Below, one piece after another: positions 40,609 through 44,135 of a stretch of 44,135 nucleotides of DNA; the first letter of the stretch is position 1; each line of letters begins with the position of its first letter. The position numbers and the translations under genes were made by a program. The notes below the pieces were generated by a model. The model saw only the letters and a program-made list of their open reading frames with translations. It was not told where the DNA came from and did no database searches. This DNA is from an uncultured Clostridium sp. (GTDB lineage: Bacteria > Bacillota > Clostridia > TANB77 > CAG-508), in contig USQY01000007.1 in assembly GCA_900557045.1 (NCBI GenBank), forward strand, positions 1 to 44,135, given 5' to 3'.

Positions 40609-42726
40609 CTATTTAGTTCCAAAAATTCTATCCCCAGCATCACCTAATCCTGGTAAAATATATGCCTTTTCATTTAATTTTTCATCTATGGCTGCACAAT
40701 AAATTTTAACATCTGGATATTTTTCTTCGATAGCTTTCATTCCTTCTGTAGCCATAATAATACATAAAACTTTAATTTTCTTAACATTTTTTTGTTTTAA
40801 TTGTTCAATAGTATCTATTATAGAACCACCTGTTGCAACCATTGGATCTAAAATAATAACTTCTTTTTCCTCAATATTTTTTGGAACTTTAAAGAAATAT
40901 AAATTAGGTTTAAAAGTTTCTTCATCTCTATACATTCCTATATGCCCTATTTTAGCATTTGGCATAACATTTATAATTCCTTCAAGCATTCCTGTTCCAG
41001 CTCTTAATATTGGCAAAAATACATAATTATTTTCATTGATTTTTTCTGCCATAGTTTTTTGCATTGGTGTTTCTATTTCTTCTTCATATGTTTCAGCATT
41101 TCTCATTGCTTCATAACAAAGCATTGTAGCAATTTCTGATACAAGTTCTCTAAATTCTTTTGTTCCTGTATTTTTGTCCCTTAAAATAGCTAATTTATGT
41201 TCTATTAAAGGATGTTTCAATTCTATAACTTCCATTTTCTTTTTGTCACCTTTACTCCCATTACAAATTTCATTTTCACCATCATTATTATTATTTATAA
41301 TTTTATTTTCATCATCATTATTATCATTTATAATTTCATTTATTTCTTCTTTTATTTCATTAACTTTAAATATATCTCTGTTATTATCAAATTTATTTGA
41401 ATCATCTGAATTCTCAAAATTACATTCCACTGTTTCTTTTAACATATCATCTTTTTCATTTGGTAAAAATAGATTTAATAGAATTCCTATTATAGCTGCT
41501 AAACTCATTCCTGAAACTGAAACAACAAAATTACCACTTGTGAATGATATTGCTGCTCCACCAAGTCCTAAAACTAGCATTGCAGAAGCAACTACAACAT
41601 TTTTAGTTTTTCCAAAATCTACTTGATTTTCTATTAATACTTTTAAACCATTTACTGAAATAAATCCATATAATAAAACAGTTACTCCTCCTAATACTGC
41701 CCAAGGTATTGAAGAAATTATTGCTGTGAATTTTCCTAAGAACCCTAATATAATTGCAATTATTGCTGCTAGACCTATTACCCAAACAGATGCAACCTTA
41801 CTCATTCCAACTACCGCTGTATTTTCACCATAAGTTGTATTAGCAGGACCACCTATTGCCCCTGCAACAAATGTTGCCAATCCATCTCCTAATAAAGTTC
41901 TATCTAAACCTGGATCTTCTATTAAATCTTTTCCTATTATTGAACTAAGTGCTTTATGATCTCCTATATGTTCTGCCATTGTTACCAAAGCTATTGGTGC
42001 CATTGTTAATCCTATTAATAAATTTGGACTATATGTTACAAATGGTATTGAAAACTTTGGTATACAGAAAAATGATGTTTCCTTAACTGCTGTAAAATCA
42101 ACCATTCCTAGACATATTGATAATACATAACCAGATGTAATTCCTATTAGAAAAGGTATTATTTTCAAAAATCCTTTTCCTCTAACTGCACATATTACAG
42201 TTACTAAAAAAGTAAATGCTGCAACCGAAATTACTTTCCAATCCATTGATTCTGAGGCCAAACCTATATTTTTTACAGCTGTTGATGCTAAACTTAAACC
42301 TATAATCATAATCATAGGACCTATTACTACTGGTGGCAATAATTTATTTATCCATTTTTTACCAGTAAAATGAATAATAGTTGCTACAATAATATAAATT
42401 AAACCAACTACCATTATTCCTGTCATTGCTCCACTCATTCCACCTAATACATATGATGTTATAAGTGGTGATATGAAAGCAAAAGAGCTTCCTAAATATA
42501 CTGGTGATTTGCCTTTGGTACATAAAATGTAGATTAAAGTTCCTATTCCTGATGAAAGTAATGCTACTCCTGTTGATAATACCTCTGTACCTGCACTTTG
42601 ATTTACCAATAATGGTACTAATACTGTTGCTCCAAACATCGCGAAAACATGTTGAAAAGCAAGAATAATCCATTTTGCTATTCCTGGTTTTTCATTGACA
42701 TCTAAAATCATCTTTTTTTGTTTCAT
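40609..42726 (-). CDS. Fused uracil permease-uracil phosphoribosyltransferase
   Basis: 705 residues in one frame. Residues 1 to about 425 form an NCS2/UraA uracil transporter with about 14 membrane segments (FQHVFAMFGATVLVPLLV, VYLGSSFAFISPL, GPANTTYGENTAVVGMS). About 426-497 is a hydrophilic D/N/E/K-rich linker. Residues 498-705 are a complete Upp: MEVIELKHPLIEHKL, FLPILRAGTGM, PRPP-binding LDPMVATGGS and the tail PGLGDAGDRIFGTK. It couples uracil entry to formation of UMP from uracil and PRPP. Met498 keeps an AGGTG about 11 bases upstream, so free Upp might also be made. A leader with a terminator-like hairpin precedes it. Confidence 0.93.
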   Translation of the reverse strand: MKQKKMILDVNEKPGIAKWIILAFQHVFAMFGATVLVPLLVNQSAGTEVLSTGVALLSSGIGTLIYILCTKGKSPVYLGSSFAFISPLITSYVLGGMSGAMTGIMVVGLIYIIVATIIHFTGKKWINKLLPPVVIGPMIMIIGLSLASTAVKNIGLASESMDWKVISVAAFTFLVTVICAVRGKGFLKIIPFLIGITSGYVLSICLGMVDFTAVKETSFFCIPKFSIPFVTYSPNLLIGLTMAPIALVTMAEHIGDHKALSSIIGKDLIEDPGLDRTLLGDGLATFVAGAIGGPANTTYGENTAVVGMSKVASVWVIGLAAIIAIILGFLGKFTAIISSIPWAVLGGVTVLLYGFISVNGLKVLIENQVDFGKTKNVVVASAMLVLGLGGAAISFTSGNFVVSVSGMSLAAIIGILLNLFLPNEKDDMLKETVECNFENSDDSNKFDNNRDIFKVNEIKEEINEIINDNNDDENKIINNNNDGENEICNGSKGDKKKMEVIELKHPLIEHKLAILRDKNTGTKEFRELVSEIATMLCYEAMRNAETYEEEIETPMQKTMAEKINENNYVFLPILRAGTGMLEGIINVMPNAKIGHIGMYRDEETFKPNLYFFKVPKNIEEKEVIILDPMVATGGSIIDTIEQLKQKNVKKIKVLCIIMATEGMKAIEEKYPDVKIYCAAIDEKLNEKAYILPGLGDAGDRIFGTK

Positions 42727-42771
42727 AACTTCCTCCTTTTATTTTGTTAATCCTAATGTTTTGGGCAAAAT

Positions 42772-42802
42772 AAAACACTAAATAAATATTATTTAGTGTT
42801 TT
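42772..42802 (-). terminator. Attenuator-like terminator in the uraA-upp leader
   Basis: AAAACACTAAATAA and its exact complement make a 14-bp stem with a 3-nt loop, followed on the minus strand by ATTTTG. It lies within the leader, between promoter and start codon, so it can only act on this gene as an attenuator. A second hairpin lies upstream at about 42841-42862 (AAGAGCAT/ATGTTCTT). Uracil or PyrR control is a guess. Confidence 0.6.
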
Positions 42803-42924
42803 AATGGTGAATATAAAATATAAATTGAAAAAATAGGAAATAAGAACATGTGACATGCTCTTTTGAAAACTGTATTTAGTTCAATTTTGCTATTTTTTTT
42901 ATTCATATTCTACACCCGAAAATT

Positions 42925-42953
42925 ATTCTATAACTTTTTATAGTAATTTGCAA
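42925..42953 (-). promoter_or_regulatory. Promoter of the uraA-upp fusion
   Basis: In minus-strand sense TTGCAA (42948-42953), 17 nt, TAGAAT (42925-42930). It predicts a leader of about 190 nt. Confidence 0.6.
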
Positions 42954-43093
42954 GCTTTTTTCGACATTTTTTGATATTTTAAGTTAATGTGACTATTCAA
43001 TATTTTTAATGTAGAGTAGGTAAAATACTTAGTATTATGTAGTTTTTTGTTGGGTAATTGAAAAGGTGGGTTAGCATGTTGTTTATGGGGGAT

Positions 43094-43260
43094 CACCGAG
43101 AGAAAAAATTTGTTACTTTTGAAAAAACAAACTCCTTCAAACGCGGTAGAGTGCGTGCTGGGTTGGGTGAACTTGTTACGATAATGACTGGAGTTGAATG
43201 TTTAGGGGCTCAGGTCGGAGCTTTGTTTTTTCAAAAGTAACAAATTTCTTTCTCCGAGTG
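43094..43260 (+). repeat. Hairpin element, copy C (type-1 core)
   Basis: 167 bp, the only copy in + orientation. It starts CACCGAGAGAAAAAA and ends TTTCTTTCTCCGAGTG. The arms contain TTTGTTACTTTTGAAAAAAC and its complement over about 40 bp. The core has CTCCTTCAAACGCGG, CTTGTTACGATAATGACTGG and GGGGCTCAGGTCGGAG. Short ORFs that run over it are artefacts of the palindrome. It lies between the uraA-upp promoter and the acyltransferase gene; 42954-43093 holds nothing else recognisable. Confidence 0.85.
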
Positions 43261-43296
43261 TGGTTGGGGTGGTTTGGTGCTTGGTTTGGGTTGAGT

Positions 43297-44070
43297 TTAA
43301 TTTGCTGGTTTGTAGGTGATAAGTTGTATGTTGCTGTTTTGGCTTCTTTTGGTCATGCAGGCATGGACTTTATTTCGTAATTCTTCTTTTTGTTCACTAA
43401 TATTTAAATTTGGATTTGAATAAAATGGACCATCTATATATGTGACTATTCGTACTTTATTTTTGTTTTTTCCGTATGATTGATATGTGTTAGTCATACA
43501 GAATGTTGGTGTATTTAATTGAATAGGATATTTAAATGATGTAGATTTAAATGGTCTAATTTTTGTGTAATATGGCCAGATGTGTGCTTCTGGGTATATT
43601 GTAATTGCGTATTTTTTTTGAATTTTTTCTTTAATTGTATCTAAAAAATTTTTTGCAGCATTTTTATTTCCTGGAACTGGTATAGCTCCTAGCATTTCTA
43701 TTATTGCTCCAAAAGGCTTGATTGAAATGTTTTCAGGATTTACTATAAAAAAATTTCTTTTAGGATAAATTGGGATACTTGGTATATGTGTATCCCCAAA
43801 AGCTTGAGTATGATTTACATACACAAAGTATCCCTTATCTTTGTATTGTTTTAATTTTTCTTTTCCAATATATTTTATCTTGAATTTTGTTTTTGTATAT
43901 CCTATTTTTATAGGCATGCTTAGTATATTCTGAAAAACAAATGAGCATATATCCCATAATTTATTGTGTTTATATTTATAGTTTCCATCTATTAATTTGG
44001 GTGTTATTTTTGCAGTTGAAAATTCATCATTTAATTCATCTTTATAATATATTATCTTTTTATTTTTCAT
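43297..44070 (-). CDS. 1-acyl-sn-glycerol-3-phosphate acyltransferase (PlsC family)
   Basis: 257 residues. VYVNHTQAFGDTH (84-95) carries the catalytic His87 and Asp93 of the acyltransferase motif I, with one residue more between them than the classical HX4D. ITIYPEAHIWPYY (156-168) corresponds to motif III, and an IPVPG block (130-134) lies between. No clear membrane span except a moderately hydrophobic segment near 41-52. It likely acylates lysophosphatidic acid or a related lipid at the membrane. The stop lies 36 bases from hairpin element C. The remaining 65 bases upstream hold only AT-rich DNA and a weak AAGGAAAT ribosome site. Confidence 0.8.
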   Translation of the reverse strand: MKNKKIIYYKDELNDEFSTAKITPKLIDGNYKYKHNKLWDICSFVFQNILSMPIKIGYTKTKFKIKYIGKEKLKQYKDKGYFVYVNHTQAFGDTHIPSIPIYPKRNFFIVNPENISIKPFGAIIEMLGAIPVPGNKNAAKNFLDTIKEKIQKKYAITIYPEAHIWPYYTKIRPFKSTSFKYPIQLNTPTFCMTNTYQSYGKNKNKVRIVTYIDGPFYSNPNLNISEQKEELRNKVHACMTKRSQNSNIQLITYKPAN

Positions 44071-44135
44071 AAATATTTCCTTATTTTGTATTGATTATTT
44101 TTATAGAATTTATTATTCTATATTTTTTATATAAA

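Noticed and set aside
43058..43380. Two small + strand ORFs around hairpin element C
   Set aside because: They cover the repeat and the 3' end of the acyltransferase gene, lack ribosome sites and resemble nothing.

Overview
The window is AT-rich (roughly 30% GC by eye) bacterial chromosome, most likely from a spore-forming, gut-type member of the Clostridia (Bacillota). The evidence is a T-box leader before serS, a glmS ribozyme, yaaL-bofA and whiA (genes of endospore formers), a type-Z zinc S14, an hrcA-led heat-shock operon, and long SerS and L17 variants that I remember from Lachnospiraceae-like Clostridia. The lineage call is inference.

Layout. 1-2870 (+): a serine T-box controls a DUF1653 gene and serS; engB follows. 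2870-6750 is decayed accessory DNA: an RsiV-like membrane protein, a 3' remnant of an Rpn/PDDEXK transposase, a doubly damaged ECF sigma gene cut by a perfect 40-bp palindrome, and a complete IS3-family insertion sequence. The IS lies inside the terminator hairpin of the ribosomal operon. 6775-24120 (-) is one continuous S10-spc-alpha cluster from rpsJ to rplQ with secY, adk, map and infA. It has no rpmD (L30), carries an elongated L17, and starts with a strong promoter and a roughly 420-nt structured leader. 24218-26600 (+): glmS behind its self-cleaving ribozyme. 26738-28313: bofA and yaaL, a transposase C-terminal remnant and a small acidic protein. 28314-37851 (-): pyk, then the hrcA-grpE-dnaK-dnaJ operon under a variant CIRCE operator, a newly noticed 43-codon membrane microprotein, a frameshifted hemW, and whiA. 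37890-40533: a RelA/SpoT-like protein with an internal coiled coil, a probable 6S RNA gene, and prmC. 40609-44070 (-): a uracil permease fused in frame to uracil phosphoribosyltransferase, and a PlsC-family acyltransferase.

Two observations stand out. First, four intergenic elements of 166-201 bp (27468, 30152, 31609, 43094) share the same short termini and fold into long hairpins. Three carry one inner core and the fourth a completely different core. The stem sequences differ between copies while pairing is kept. This looks like a modular family of structured, possibly mobile, DNA/RNA elements that I cannot name. Second, the permease-UPRT fusion puts uptake of uracil and its conversion to UMP in one polypeptide, with a low-complexity linker that looks like a translated former intergenic region.

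Regulation is visible in several places: T-box, attenuator-like hairpins before rpsJ and the uraA-upp fusion, CIRCE at hrcA, the glmS ribozyme, and hairpin-rich spacers between ribosomal protein genes. Two genes (the ECF sigma gene and hemW) need a one-base correction to restore their frames. I cannot tell mutation, programmed frameshift and assembly error apart from sequence alone.
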